From Streptomyces sp. NBC_01451 (GTDB taxonomy: Bacteria; Actinomycetota; Actinomycetes; Streptomycetales; Streptomycetaceae), in assembly GCF_036227485.1 (NCBI RefSeq), contig NZ_CP109479.1, positions 248,001-312,000 of the forward strand: DNA of 64,000 bases, in the 5' to 3' direction. The number at the start of each line of letters is the position of its first letter. The first letter of the stretch is position 1. Positions 43,701-52,031 of the stretch are shown here, piece by piece. The translations under genes and the position numbers were made by a program. Under the pieces are notes generated by a model that was not told the origin of the DNA, searched no databases, and saw only the letters and a program-made list of their open reading frames with translations.

Positions 43701-44742
43701 GACCACCCAGACCCTCATCGCGGCAGGCACCTTCAAGGGCAAGCCGGTCCTGTGGTCCCGTGACAACGCCACCGGCCAGCTGTACAGCTACCCGATCGCC
43801 GTCGACCCGACCACTCTGGTCCCGGCGCTGCTCCATCCGAACGTGCGCACCAGTCTCGGCCTCACCCTGCCGCCGGCCCTCTACCCGATGGTCGCCTCCC
43901 CCGGCGACGTCAACAGCCCGGTCCAGGTGGGCGACACGCACCCCGGCGCCCCGGACGGCAATCCCGACCTCTACGCCGTCGGACCCTTCGGCCAGCTCGT
44001 CGAGTACAACTACCGCCAGAGCCCGGCCCTGATCTCGCCGCCCACCTACGACTTCGCCGCACCGGTCTCCCTGGGTTCGGTCACGGACACCGCCACCCAC
44101 TGGTGGAAACTCGCCGAAGGCAGCGGCTCCACCACCACCGACAGCACCGGCACACTCAACGCCACGCTGTCCGGCGGCTACTCCTGGACCACCGACACCA
44201 CCCGCGGCAGCGCGGTGACCCTCAACGGCAGCACCGGCTACGGCAGTACGACCGGCCCGGCCCTCGACACCTCCAAGAGCTTCACCGTCTCCGCCTGGGC
44301 CAAGCTCAACTCCCTCACCGCCAACAGCACTTTCGTCTCCCAGAACGGCACCACCAACAACGGCTTCCAGCTGTACTACTCCTCCGGCGCCCAGGTCTGG
44401 GCGTTCGGCCGGCACAGCACCGACACCGACGGCGCCGTCTGGCGAGCGACCTACGGCGGCAAACCGGTCCTCGGTCGCTGGACCCACCTCGTCGGCATCT
44501 ACGACGCCTCGGCCAAGGAGGTCCGCCTGTACGTCGACGGAAAACTCGCGGCCACCAAGGACTGGACCTACACACCCTGGAACGCCACCGGCCCCCTGCA
44601 GCTCGGCCGGAAACTCTCCTCCGGCTCCTACGGCGAATTCACCAACGGCGCGATCAGCGATGTCCGCGTCTATCCCACCGCCCTGCCCCCGGCCGACGCC
44701 GCCGCGAGCGGTGACCTGCCCAAAGTTGCTCAACTCGACTGA
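40717..44742 (+). CDS. Large secreted protein with LamG domain
   Basis: 1,341-residue exported protein. A signal peptide (RLVLFATALSLAAALP, cleavage near AVA-DDS) is followed by an N-terminal region resembling the secreted part of actinomycete YD proteins (VFKDGAWTPVDATL, PLMWDSSSTPAQLGG, YPVYIDPYTNPVS). The middle contains fibronectin-like and FG-GAP-like segments (GDITGDGVPDLLATTKTGDL). Residues about 1130-1335 form a LamG/concanavalin-like jellyroll (SFTVSAWAKLN, RWTHLVGIYD, KEVRLYVDGKLAATK), a carbohydrate or protein binding fold. There are no YD repeats and no toxin tail. GTG 40717 or TTG 40720 is the start. It is divergent from the giant RHS toxin, so it may act at the same surface or be co-regulated. 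Confidence 0.85.
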   Translation: MLRPPIRTGRRRTAPAGRLVLFATALSLAAALPVLPAVPAVADDSAPAPSDPLLTARAEALSTGKTVPIDALTTDVSTTEALPDGTFTNTTSALPTRVFKDGAWTPVDATLITDDHGGYAPRATPNGVTVSGGGSGPLVTLTHADGSSMALTLPFRLPAPTVSDDTALYSSVLPGVDLSVSVTDQGGFSDVLVVHDADAAANPQLQRLKLAVDAHDLTLATTDSDSMQATTTDGGLAYVSPQPLMWDSSSTPAQLGGPVADLTSSVNGPGPEADTKPVAMTATSKAMTLTPDAGMLTDPDTSYPVYIDPYTNPVSSTAGHYTEIYSSSTCDNSPQYDKAQTNGQGVGYQRWGGACGVGLERSYWTIDTSKLHSSFVIRDAVVNVATRYAASFNCSQNQPLTLHTTNAITSSTDWLSRPSVHDDNNSFPPVTDTVPSGSNSGSSCSNSTAAFHVKVQAQRIADQEGNGYDADGTFGDGTDAWTIGLYGNESQTSSNDDYLRLSTTLTLTTNFDIPPGVPTGLHTAPPATGASAACTTSGVGWIGATTYSDAGSDITLHSTVTSQISGEKVRAHYYVWDRSIDPDGDGNGTALSTPDSGWLASGTDAAMKIGATLKDGHQYGWDVYAEDDSSDQHMTSGKSDHCWFATDFTAPLTPDITGNPAFPPVGTARTGDPVYPDPSKPIPFTVTDTDSPAADDSCRPGPCKSSGMNSFLWQLDSPPTDADGQPPVAITGTDSQGRSTATLPVKIRDWGVHTLYVAGVDKAGNISTSPAGYTFTVPWDPATKIKPGDITGDGVPDLLATTKTGDLDLVPGNQDPAQAVSPVHSDPVVTDTPPDVTGPITVSTPADSPDGTGWNNYLIAHRGNLHGANGDDLWAYNKTSKNLYVVKNDLDPLDDATFPRKPWSALGGFVGRRFDRVVKDACAQSDVVADDTRCRGTDYNSTSWNISQLIAPGNVFGNTDDYPAVITVENKELWIYQSDGGYHLKNPILLGDGDWTTQTLIAAGTFKGKPVLWSRDNATGQLYSYPIAVDPTTLVPALLHPNVRTSLGLTLPPALYPMVASPGDVNSPVQVGDTHPGAPDGNPDLYAVGPFGQLVEYNYRQSPALISPPTYDFAAPVSLGSVTDTATHWWKLAEGSGSTTTDSTGTLNATLSGGYSWTTDTTRGSAVTLNGSTGYGSTTGPALDTSKSFTVSAWAKLNSLTANSTFVSQNGTTNNGFQLYYSSGAQVWAFGRHSTDTDGAVWRATYGGKPVLGRWTHLVGIYDASAKEVRLYVDGKLAATKDWTYTPWNATGPLQLGRKLSSGSYGEFTNGAISDVRVYPTALPPADAAASGDLPKVAQLD

Positions 44743-44758
44743 CGATCCGCCATCTCCC

Positions 44759-44795
44759 GCGTACCCGCACCCGGAGCCTCCAGGTGCGGGTACGC
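44759..44795 (+). terminator. Terminator of LamG gene
   Basis: A stem of 13 base pairs (GCGTACCCGCACC with GGTGCGGGTACGC) and an 11-base loop, 17 bases after the stop codon. Confidence 0.8.
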
Positions 44796-44936
44796 CCGTT
44801 GCGGCCCGCCCCGGACAACTCGCGGCATCGAAGAGGCACGTCCCTGACCGCCGTAGCGCCGGGGAGCCAGCACCGTCCGCACCGACGCCCCGGATCCGCG
44901 GCTGGGCAGCAGGCACACAGGAAGAGCCGCATAGTC

Positions 44937-45123
44937 GATCGGCGGCAGGGGAACGGGCACGACACCGTGCGGCTCGCGGTGGTCGTCGGGGCGCTCGGTG
45001 TGATCTTCGGCGACACCGGGACCAGCCCGCTCCACACCCTGCAGACGGTGTTCAACCCGGACGACCCGCACCCCGTACCGGTCACCACGGACAACACGTC
45101 CGGGGTGATGTCGCTGGTGTTTC
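44937..45123 (+). pseudogene. KUP potassium transporter N-terminal fragment
   Basis: Codons from GTG 44967 read VRLAVVVGALGVIFGDTGTS, PLHTLQTVFNPDDPHPVPV and GVMSLVF. This is the first membrane helix and conserved GDIGTSPLYTLQ motif of KUP/Trk-type potassium uptake permeases. After Leu-Val-Phe the homology stops and unrelated sequence begins. About 50 of some 650 residues remain, so it is a dead fragment. Confidence 0.8.
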
Positions 45124-45124
45124 T

Positions 45125-45383
45125 GGAGGCGACCGAGCGCCACCGCCACCGCGGGCGCCTATGCAAACGCCGGCCTTCGGTCCGGCACATGGAACTCGCC
45201 CACGGAGCGCACTGCTTTGAGCTGGAGTGCTGGTGGCACGGCGAGACGTGGACGAAGGACGTCACGGTGCCCGAGACCGTGGCGCTCGTACGGGACTTCG
45301 TCGACCAGGCGCTCACCGGCGCGCAGCCGGGCGCTGCAGTACTGGCCGCGCGTGCCGCCTCGGACACGACGTCGCCTGTGTGA
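45125..45383 (+). pseudogene. Unidentified gene fragment fused to KUP remnant
   Basis: The same open frame goes on with HMELAHGAHCFELECWWHGE and VPETVALVRDFVDQALTG before a TGA at 45381-45383. The composition looks like real protein, but there is no start and the upstream part is KUP. Probably the C-terminal end of another gene joined by deletion. No family recognised. Confidence 0.4.
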
Positions 45384-45568
45384 ACATCCGGCGCGGATAC
45401 GCCAGCCGCCCCGGACCAAGTAGTCCCGGGCCGCCGCGCTAAAGCTGGGAGCGCGGCGGCGGGGGCGGGCGCCGGAATCCTGGTGCGGGCCGTTCGCACC
45501 CGCGCGTACGCTGACAGTGCCGCAGGCGTGACCGTCTCCTCCGCCCGGCCAACTCTCAAGGACTTCAC

Positions 45569-46576
45569 GTGAGTACGTCATTCCCCTTCCTGCAGGACTG
45601 GATGGACAAGACCCCGCAGGACCACCCGCTGGCCGACCTGATCACCGAGGCTACCGGGAACAGCCCAGCGGACAGCTTCGCCTCCGCCACCGTCACGGCC
45701 TTCGAGAACATCATCGAGGCCCTGGAGACGGCGCGGCCGGAACGTCGCGCCGGCGTACGCCGCGACTTCCGCAACGCCCGCACCTTCGACGACGACCTGC
45801 TGATCGTGCGGGCCGAAATGCTCGCTGGAGCCAAACTCGCGCGCGCCGGGATCCCCTTCGACTTCGGCCGGCGCAACGGTGCCACCGATCCGGATCTGGT
45901 GTTGCGCGAGATGAACCTGGGCATCGAGGTCAAGGCCCGTCGTCTGGACGGCCTGCGAGAACTGCACGACGAACTCAAGACCGCCCTCGCTGACATCGAC
46001 CCGCCGGTCCTGGTACACCTCATGCCCGACTCCCAGCCGCTCACCATCAAGCCCGACAAGCGGGCCGAGGTGGTCGCAGAAACAGTCCAGCGGGTGCGCA
46101 GCGGGAACCTGGGCACCGCGGTCACGGTGATACACCAGCCATGGTCGGCTCGCACGCGACTCCGGCTCAGCCTCGGGATCTACCAGGCTGACGACTTGCC
46201 GAACGGCTCGCTGGTCGCCGTTACGAACGGCTTCTGGGACAGCGAGCCGGGCCCTCACCTGACGGACGTGGAGAGCGAGGTACGGCTCGCCCTGCAGGAC
46301 GAGCAGAAGATCCGGCAGGCCAAGTCCATGCCAACGATCCTCCTGGTCGACGCGGCCCGCACCGGTTCCGCCTACATCCGCTCGCCGAAGATCTGGGCGC
46401 GGCGCCTGGAGACGCTACTGCCCGACACCACCCCGTTCGTCGGCGCCGCCGTGATGGTCCCGACGATCGAGGACCCCGACGTCGGCATCTCCCTCGGGGT
46501 GCGCGCGAACCTGTCCGACCAGGACCGTGCCGCCGTGGACGAACTGACCCGTCGCCTCGGACTCACCAGAGTGTGA
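45569..46576 (+). CDS. Hypothetical PD-(D/E)XK nuclease-like protein
   Basis: 335-residue soluble protein. The motif DPDLVLREMNLGIEVKARR (D109, E120-V-K122) fits a PD-(D/E)XK nuclease active site, with helices before it and the strand VLVHLMPDSQPL after it. A second half contains ILLVDAARTG and FVGAAVMVPTIEDPDV. It starts at GTG 45569 with AAGGA 6 bases upstream. It is isolated and followed by a convergent terminator hairpin. The family is unknown to me; nuclease activity is predicted from the motif only. Confidence 0.7.
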   Translation: MSTSFPFLQDWMDKTPQDHPLADLITEATGNSPADSFASATVTAFENIIEALETARPERRAGVRRDFRNARTFDDDLLIVRAEMLAGAKLARAGIPFDFGRRNGATDPDLVLREMNLGIEVKARRLDGLRELHDELKTALADIDPPVLVHLMPDSQPLTIKPDKRAEVVAETVQRVRSGNLGTAVTVIHQPWSARTRLRLSLGIYQADDLPNGSLVAVTNGFWDSEPGPHLTDVESEVRLALQDEQKIRQAKSMPTILLVDAARTGSAYIRSPKIWARRLETLLPDTTPFVGAAVMVPTIEDPDVGISLGVRANLSDQDRAAVDELTRRLGLTRV

Positions 46577-46667
46577 CGCGGCCAACCCCGGTACTGGTAG
46601 CCGAGGCGACGGGACACCGTTGAACCGATCGCGTGCATGAACGTCCGATCCCCTGCGGATACGCAAG

Positions 46668-46695
46668 CGAGCCCGGACCAACTGGTCCGGGCTCG
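46668..46695. terminator. Bidirectional terminator hairpin
   Basis: A perfect 13-base stem CGAGCCCGGACCA/TGGTCCGGGCTCG between two convergent genes. The preceding bases (GCGGATACGC) also occur before a weaker hairpin-like stretch at about 45395-45440. Confidence 0.75.
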
Positions 46696-46717
46696 TAGGC
46701 TGTTCCGGCAACGGCCT

Positions 46718-47080
46718 CTAAAGATCGAATTCCAAGTGCTCGATGTCCGTGAGGCGCACCTCTTCCAACTGGCCGGCGCGGCGGCCGTTGTCCTGGAAGT
46801 ACACCTCCTTGAGCGCTTCGGCGGCGATCTCCTTGAGCCGCTGGTCGCTCTCGCCGGCCTCCTGGGCTTCGAAGAGTCGGGCGGCGTAGACGAGGTGGAA
46901 GGCGCCGCTGCGGTGGCGCAGGGCGTGGGCGGTGTAGTGGACCACCTCCGCCGGCGTGAGGACCTTCAGATCGCCGAAGACGTAGTACAGCGGAGTCGGG
47001 GCGTGGGCCGCGGTGAAGAAGAGACCGGCGGTCACGGTGTCCCTGCTGACGGCGTAGCGGTCGGAGTCGGTGCTGGACAT
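46718..47080 (-). CDS. Hypothetical protein, C-terminal part of a nuclease-like protein
   Basis: 120 residues from ATG 47080, helical (AEVVHYTAHALRHRSGAFHL, RLKEIAAEALKEVYFQDNGR). The frame is open further upstream to the TGA of the preceding gene and there reads GPDLIAARGADLITIDAKDR. This is a D-(x)n-DAK motif of PD-(D/E)XK nucleases with no start codon before it. Either this is a 5'-truncated nuclease gene whose beginning was lost when the upstream membrane-protein gene was joined to it, or a short protein starting at 47080. I favour truncation. Confidence 0.5.
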   Translation of the reverse strand: MSSTDSDRYAVSRDTVTAGLFFTAAHAPTPLYYVFGDLKVLTPAEVVHYTAHALRHRSGAFHLVYAARLFEAQEAGESDQRLKEIAAEALKEVYFQDNGRRAGQLEEVRLTDIEHLEFDL

Positions 47081-47185
47081 ACGGTCCTTGGCGTCGATGG
47101 TGATCAGGTCGGCGCCGCGGGCGGCGATCAGGTCGGGCCCTGCACGGAGAGCGAAACACCAGGCAGGGCCGGGTGTATCCGATCT

Positions 47186-47758
47186 TCAAATGCCCTTGAT
47201 GAGGATGCGCCCCGTCTCGTCGGTCCATGCCTGCAGGCGCAGCGTGCGGTCGTGGGCAGAGGCGCCGCTGATTCCGACCGCCATGCCGGCAGCGCCAGCC
47301 GCGCCTCCAGCGGTGGCGGCAACGGTGCCGCCGGTGAAGACGGCCGCCCCAGCGGCGATCATGGGGATGCCCACGATGGCACCGATGATCGTGAGAGTCA
47401 GAAGCACACCGAAGACGATCATGCCGATGCCCACCAGAGTTCCGACCAGACCTGCCCCGCCCACCGCTGCACCGGCGGCGACACCGGTCACGCCCACGCT
47501 GATGGCTGCTCCACCGTCGGCGGGCTGAACCCGGGCCAGCAGCACGGCCCCGGGCCTGCGGTGGGCCTCGGTCCATCCCCGTGCCGCCATGTAGCCGACG
47601 AACCGCGTCAGTTCGGCTTGCCTCTGTTCGCGATTGATCGGTCTGCCATATCCGGGGAACACCACCCGGGCCGGGACCTGCTCGCCCCACTGGGCCGTCT
47701 TCCACAGCGCGGTGCTCTCTGCCCCCTGCGTCCGGGGGTTCTGCGTGCGGTCACTCAT
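47186..47758 (-). CDS. Glycine-rich membrane protein
   Basis: 190-residue protein. The N-terminal 85 residues are soluble (FVGYMAARGWTEAHRRPGAV). The middle 75 residues are very hydrophobic and glycine/alanine-rich (VGTLVGIGMIVFGVLLTLTI, AAGAAVFTGGTVAATAGGAA), giving two or three membrane helices with GxxxG packing motifs. A short soluble tail follows (RLQAWTDETGRILIKGI). It starts at ATG 47758 with GAGG 8 bases upstream. No family recognised. Its stop touches the reading frame of the truncated nuclease-like gene. Confidence 0.65.
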   Translation of the reverse strand: MSDRTQNPRTQGAESTALWKTAQWGEQVPARVVFPGYGRPINREQRQAELTRFVGYMAARGWTEAHRRPGAVLLARVQPADGGAAISVGVTGVAAGAAVGGAGLVGTLVGIGMIVFGVLLTLTIIGAIVGIPMIAAGAAVFTGGTVAATAGGAAGAAGMAVGISGASAHDRTLRLQAWTDETGRILIKGI

Positions 47759-47903
47759 GGCTCTGCCTCTGCCCGGACCACCCTTCAGCCCCCAGTACAC
47801 ACCCGCCCTCTGGAGTTCGCTCGGCAGCAAGAGCCCCGCACGCACGGGCGCTGCCCGATTCATCAAGCCCTGTTCGATTCGAACGATCTGGCTCGAATTC
47901 GAG

Positions 47904-48311
47904 TCACTTCACTGAGGGGCGGTGACTGCCGAGAACGACTGGGGCCTCTCCCAGCGGCCCATCCTCGATCCACAACCGATGTGCCGCCAAGATGGTGCGC
48001 AGGGTTTGGTTCATCGCGGCCTGCTGCGCGTCGCACACGTCGGCCCGGAGGTGGAGCACGGCCGCCGCGTCCTGCTGCCACAGCACGCGCAGCGCACGAT
48101 TGTTGCCTGGTGCCGGGGCCAGAGCCACCCCGGTCTCCTCACCGTCCGCGGCCGCCTCGATGTTGTACGGGGGCAGGCCAACCAACAGCACAGCCTCCAG
48201 CACCGCCCGTGCCAGTTCCTCCTGGTGCTCGGTAAACGTCTCACCTCCCAGCACTGCCAGGTCTGCGAAGTAACGCGCCTGCACCCGGTAGTCCCCGCCC
48301 AGAGGATTCAT
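47904..48311 (-). CDS. Hypothetical protein
   Basis: 135-residue soluble protein starting MNPLGGDYRVQARYFADLAV at ATG 48311, with GGAGG 7 bases upstream. It is helical and alanine-rich (ELARAVLEAVLLVGLPPYNI, DAQQAAMNQTLRTILAAHRL). No family recognised. It reads in the same direction as the membrane protein downstream and may share a transcript. Confidence 0.65.
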   Translation of the reverse strand: MNPLGGDYRVQARYFADLAVLGGETFTEHQEELARAVLEAVLLVGLPPYNIEAAADGEETGVALAPAPGNNRALRVLWQQDAAAVLHLRADVCDAQQAAMNQTLRTILAAHRLWIEDGPLGEAPVVLGSHRPSVK

Positions 48312-48473
48312 CCCGTCGCCTCCCTCGCCGTTGCCCTGCCCAATGTGGCGGAACGGGCAGCCTGTCGCGCGGCGTTCGGCAGTAAAGGCCGCGCTCAGCA
48401 GGTGGGCCGCCGCGCGCCCTTGGGCTCGGACGTTCAGGCGGCGCAGGAAGGACTGTCTGGGCTCGAACCTCGT

Positions 48474-48987
48474 TCAGGAGTCGGCCGACTCCTGGCGCAG
48501 CAGGTCGGGGCGGGCTTCAGCAAGGTCGAAGGCACGCTTGAGGCCCTCCAGGAGGGCGGGCTCGATCCAGTAGATACGCCTGCGGTCGTCCCGCTCCAGC
48601 AGGTTGGACCGGTTGTCGGGGCCGACCCGGCGCCCTACCGCGCGGATGCTGGTGAGCGTGCCGCCGATCCGCCTCGGATCGATCGGCGTCTCGGGGTGCA
48701 CGGCGAAGTGGTCCTGGACGTCGTCGTAGGAGGCGGTGCCGCCCACTTCGACCAAGCGGCGCAGCACAGCCCGGGCACCACAGCGGCGACGGTGTCGAAG
48801 AGCATCCGCTCCGTCCAGCCCTGCCCGAGCTCCTCCCCGCTCAGGCTTTCGGGCCCGGCCGGGGCACCGCCGCGGGGGCGTCGGGCCAGTTGCTCGCCAC
48901 GGCGGCGGGGTTGAGGCCGTAGGCGGCCTGCACGGCCGCGATCGCCTGTTCATAGGTACCGGCCTATGTGCCTATCGTCAGCTGCAC
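48474..48987 (-). pseudogene. Hypothetical winged-helix-like gene, frameshifted
   Basis: Pieces in three frames form one protein-like sequence: VQLTIGT, then after an in-frame TAG TYEQAIAAVQAAYGLNPAAV, then ESLSGEELGQGWTERMLFDT, then VLRRLVEVGGTASYDDVQDH and RRIGGTLTSIRAVGRRVGPD to the end at 48474. The last part resembles a winged-helix domain. Two one-base shifts (near CCCGGG at about 48768 and near 48878) and the TAG just after GTG 48987 break it. The TAG could come from a CAG codon by one substitution. Probably inactive. Confidence 0.55.
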
Positions 48988-49085
48988 ACCCTCCCTTGTA
49001 CCGGAGCCGTGGTCGCGGCCGGGATGCCCTCCAGGAAGCGGATGCCTCGCTTGGGAAAGTCTTCGGGAGACCGGGTCCGCCGGGC

Positions 49086-50039
49086 TCAGCCGACGCGGCG
49101 GAGACGGCCGACCGGGGTGGGTGCCACGCCGAGGTGTTCAAGCAGAAGCCCTTCCCTGGTGGACCAGGGGCAGATCTCGACGCTCCTGGCTCCGCAGGCT
49201 TCCATGAGCGCCTGGGCGATCAGGGCTCCGGCCAGGGACTGCTCGGCACGATGCCGGGAAATACCCGGCAGCTTGGAACGGCGGGACGGTGCCGCGTCGG
49301 CCAGCAAGGAAACTGCCGCGTGCAGTCGGGGCAGAGTCAGCCGCCGCCGTGTGCGGGGTGCCCTGCTCCGGGCAGCGGCAAGCCGGGCAAGTTGGTCGAA
49401 GGTCTTGGAACAGGCCAGCACCCGCACTCCCGGCTGCGCTTGCGGCAGACCGGGGACGTCTTCCAGGGACCGGCGGAGGTGCTCAAGAATTTCTGCCAGG
49501 GATCGTCGGGACGGCACTGTGCCGCCGGGAAGCCAGTCCCGGGTGATCCTGCGTGCGCCCAGCGGCAGCGAGTGGACGACGCGGGGCTGGTCCCCGGTGC
49601 CGGAGGCGATCTCCACGGTGCCACCGCCGATGTCCAGAACCAGCAACTGCCCGGCCGTCGGACCCGCCCACTGGCGGGCGGCCACATAGGCCAGCCGCGC
49701 CTCCTCTTCGCCGGGCAGCACGCGCAGGCGTGTGCCGGTGGCGCGGGCCACGCGCGCGATGACCTCGTCGCGGTTGGGCGCGTCCCGGATGACGGAGGTC
49801 GCGAACGCGAACACCGCCGGCCCGCGCGGACGCGGGTCGGCGGCGACGGCCTCGGCCACCGCCCGCTCGACACTCTTCATACCGGCCTTGTCCAGACGGC
49901 CCTTGTGGTCGAGGGTCTCGTGCAGGCTCAGCCGCACCTTGCGGGAGAAGACTGGCTCCAGCACCGCACCCGGACGCCGCTGTACCACCGTCAGCAGAGC
50001 ACTGTGGCACCCGACATCGAGCACCCCTGCCTGCCGCAT
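49086..50039 (-). CDS. Ppx/GppA-family phosphatase
   Basis: 317-residue member of the exopolyphosphatase/guanosine pentaphosphatase family (actin-like ATPase fold). Conserved segments are VLDVGCHSALLTVVQ (first phosphate loop), FATSVIRDAPNRDEV, LRVLPGEEEARLAY with the catalytic Glu, and LLVLDIGGGTVEIASG (second phosphate loop). It hydrolyses polyphosphate or pppGpp; streptomycetes usually carry more than one copy. It starts at ATG 50039 with GGAGG 7 bases upstream; the longer open frame is not conserved. It is a single gene. Confidence 0.88.
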   Translation of the reverse strand: MRQAGVLDVGCHSALLTVVQRRPGAVLEPVFSRKVRLSLHETLDHKGRLDKAGMKSVERAVAEAVAADPRPRGPAVFAFATSVIRDAPNRDEVIARVARATGTRLRVLPGEEEARLAYVAARQWAGPTAGQLLVLDIGGGTVEIASGTGDQPRVVHSLPLGARRITRDWLPGGTVPSRRSLAEILEHLRRSLEDVPGLPQAQPGVRVLACSKTFDQLARLAAARSRAPRTRRRLTLPRLHAAVSLLADAAPSRRSKLPGISRHRAEQSLAGALIAQALMEACGARSVEICPWSTREGLLLEHLGVAPTPVGRLRRVG

Positions 50040-50854
50040 CCCATCGCCTCCCCTGGTCCCGCACTCGACCCAACCGGTTCCTTCCCGACTTCCGGCACCC
50101 TCGACGAGGGCACGCCTGAATTCCGGGCCAGCGTGCAAGCATATCGTCACCACGCGTGCACCCTCCGCCCCGGACCGCCGCCCGGGGCTTGTCCCACCCA
50201 CCCATTTCTCTCCTTCCTGCTGCGGGCGTGGACTGAGACGTAGAGGTGATGTAGGCCTCCCGACCACGACCGGATCTCGCGGTGAACTGCGCGTTTGCAG
50301 GCAGGCCGGTGAGGAGGTGTGGAAAGTTGTGGGCCGGCTTGTTGTCGGGGATGTGGGCCTGGTCGACAGCAGTGTTGTCGCTTGGTGACCGTGGTCGGGC
50401 CTGCGCGGTCGGCCCGCTGGGCGGGGCCGGCTGCTGGCCTGTCCGGCGCGGCGCGCCGCGCCGGACAGGAAGCGGGCGGACCTTGATGATCAGCGGGATG
50501 TGGGTGGTCGGGACCGGCTGGTGCTGACGGTACTGGTCCAGTACCGGATGGCCACCACCGAGCAGAGGCACTGGGTCGCGCCCGGGGTGCAGATCGAGCA
50601 GGCGCGGCGGCGGCTGGCCCACCCGGGCACCGGAGATCGGCAGCCACATTACGCAGCCCTGCCCGTGGGCGGACACGCTTCCATCAGCGATCAACCGGTG
50701 CCGCCGGACCGGTGACAGCACCCCCCGGATCATCAAGGACAGGGGCAACGAGTCATACCGGCCCCGAAGGCCACGAACCCGAACCGGGCTCTACGAAGAA
50801 AGCAATGGGCAGACGGCGACGGGCTATCGAGCCTGAGTGTGCTGGACGACGTGC
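50040..50854. other. Gene-free stretch with palindromes
   Basis: About 815 bases with no convincing gene. The open frames on either strand lack start signals and protein-like composition. It contains a perfect palindrome at 50438-50469 and a small inverted repeat GGTACTG/CAGTACC near 50528-50544. Confidence 0.5.
50438..50469. repeat. Perfect 32-bp palindrome
   Basis: CCTGTCCGGCGCGGCG followed at once by its exact reverse complement. With no spacer and no neighbouring gene end it is not a typical terminator; it could be a protein-binding site or a mobile-element relic. Confidence 0.75.
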
Positions 50855-51847
50855 TCAGCGCTCCAGTGCCTGATGTATCTGTCTGTACGTCACCTTGTGC
50901 CGGACACGGGTGGACAGGCGCTGGAGCTCAGGATGGCCCAGGTGGTGCGGTAGGCGGGCCAGGGCGCGTACGGCAGCGCCGGTCAACGGGGTCCTCAGGG
51001 GTGGTCGCTCGACCAGGGCGCCAAGGGTGCGGATCGACTCGGGGTGCGGTGGAAGCAGGGAGAGCAGCCAGGTGAGGCCGACGAGTGCGGACAGGTTGTA
51101 CGGGTCGTAGTCGCCGTCGCTGCCACCTCCGCCGTCGGCGGCAAGCTCCAGCCAGGGTGCCACCGTGTGACGGACTTGTTCAAGGTCGAGGGGGTCGACG
51201 AGGCCGAGCGCGCGGCGGTCCCAGGTTCGGGTTGGACGCCCCATCGGCGCGTGCAGAGCGTGCTCCACGAGGGCGTGCCAGGGCTCGCCCAGCGTGGGCA
51301 GTTCGGTAAGGACGTGGTCGGCCCAGGAGTCACCGGGGTTGAGCACGGGCCCGTGAAGCCGGCCGAGTACGGGCTCCATGCACTCCGGCCGCCAGCCCTC
51401 CTTCGCGGAGCGGCGCAGCAGACCGATCACCTCGCCGGGAAGATGCCGGCTCGCGTTGAGCAGAGCGTGGCTGCATGTCCACATCTCGTCGTCCGTCTGG
51501 GAGTACCAGAACCGACGTGCCTTGTCCCTCAGCAGAGCCTCCCACGCCTCGCACCAGGAGCTGTCGGCGAAGCCGCTCGCGACAGCAGCGAGCAGCACCA
51601 GCCCGCGCTTGTGGGCATCGGGACCGCCCTGCGTCGTCGCCATGTCCTCGACGAACAACCGGGCCAGCGCCTTGCGGTCGGCCTCCGGCAGGCCGCGCAG
51701 AACGGTCATCACACCGAACCCCTCGTCCTGCCAGCCTGCGGGAAAGAGCAGGGCGCGTGACAGCACGGTCAGGTCGCCCCTGCCGGCCAGCTCCCAGATG
51801 TACTCCACCCGTTCACGAGGCTCCCACGGTGACGTCTCCAGATCCAT
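50855..51847 (-). CDS. Hypothetical helical-repeat protein
   Basis: 330-residue all-helical soluble protein from ATG 51847 (MDLETSPWEPRERVEYIWEL). Segments such as AEDRKALARL-type helices, SWCEAWEALLRDKARRFWYS, EVIGLLRRSAKEGWRPECME and VRHTVAPWLELAADGGGGSD suggest HEAT/ARM-like packing. No family recognised. The longer open frame upstream to 52096 is not protein-like. It is divergent from the helicase-associated-domain gene. Confidence 0.65.
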   Translation of the reverse strand: MDLETSPWEPRERVEYIWELAGRGDLTVLSRALLFPAGWQDEGFGVMTVLRGLPEADRKALARLFVEDMATTQGGPDAHKRGLVLLAAVASGFADSSWCEAWEALLRDKARRFWYSQTDDEMWTCSHALLNASRHLPGEVIGLLRRSAKEGWRPECMEPVLGRLHGPVLNPGDSWADHVLTELPTLGEPWHALVEHALHAPMGRPTRTWDRRALGLVDPLDLEQVRHTVAPWLELAADGGGGSDGDYDPYNLSALVGLTWLLSLLPPHPESIRTLGALVERPPLRTPLTGAAVRALARLPHHLGHPELQRLSTRVRHKVTYRQIHQALER

Positions 51848-52031
51848 GGCACCGACCGTAAGGCCTTCCACTGACAACACGGGAAGTACAGCCCGAAAGC
51901 ATCCCAACGACGCGAGCCCGCTTGCCTGGTGTGAACAGGCAATCCCATGACAGCCAGCCATCCTCGCGATTGGCACCCAAGGGCGCAGCTTGGTCACCCG
52001 ATGACAACCATGATCACTACCGCTGCGCAAC

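Noticed and set aside
42622..44916. A 764-codon minus-strand frame opposite the LamG protein
   Set aside because: Low-complexity Gly/Val/Ala/Arg composition and complete overlap with a well-supported secreted protein mark it as a shadow.
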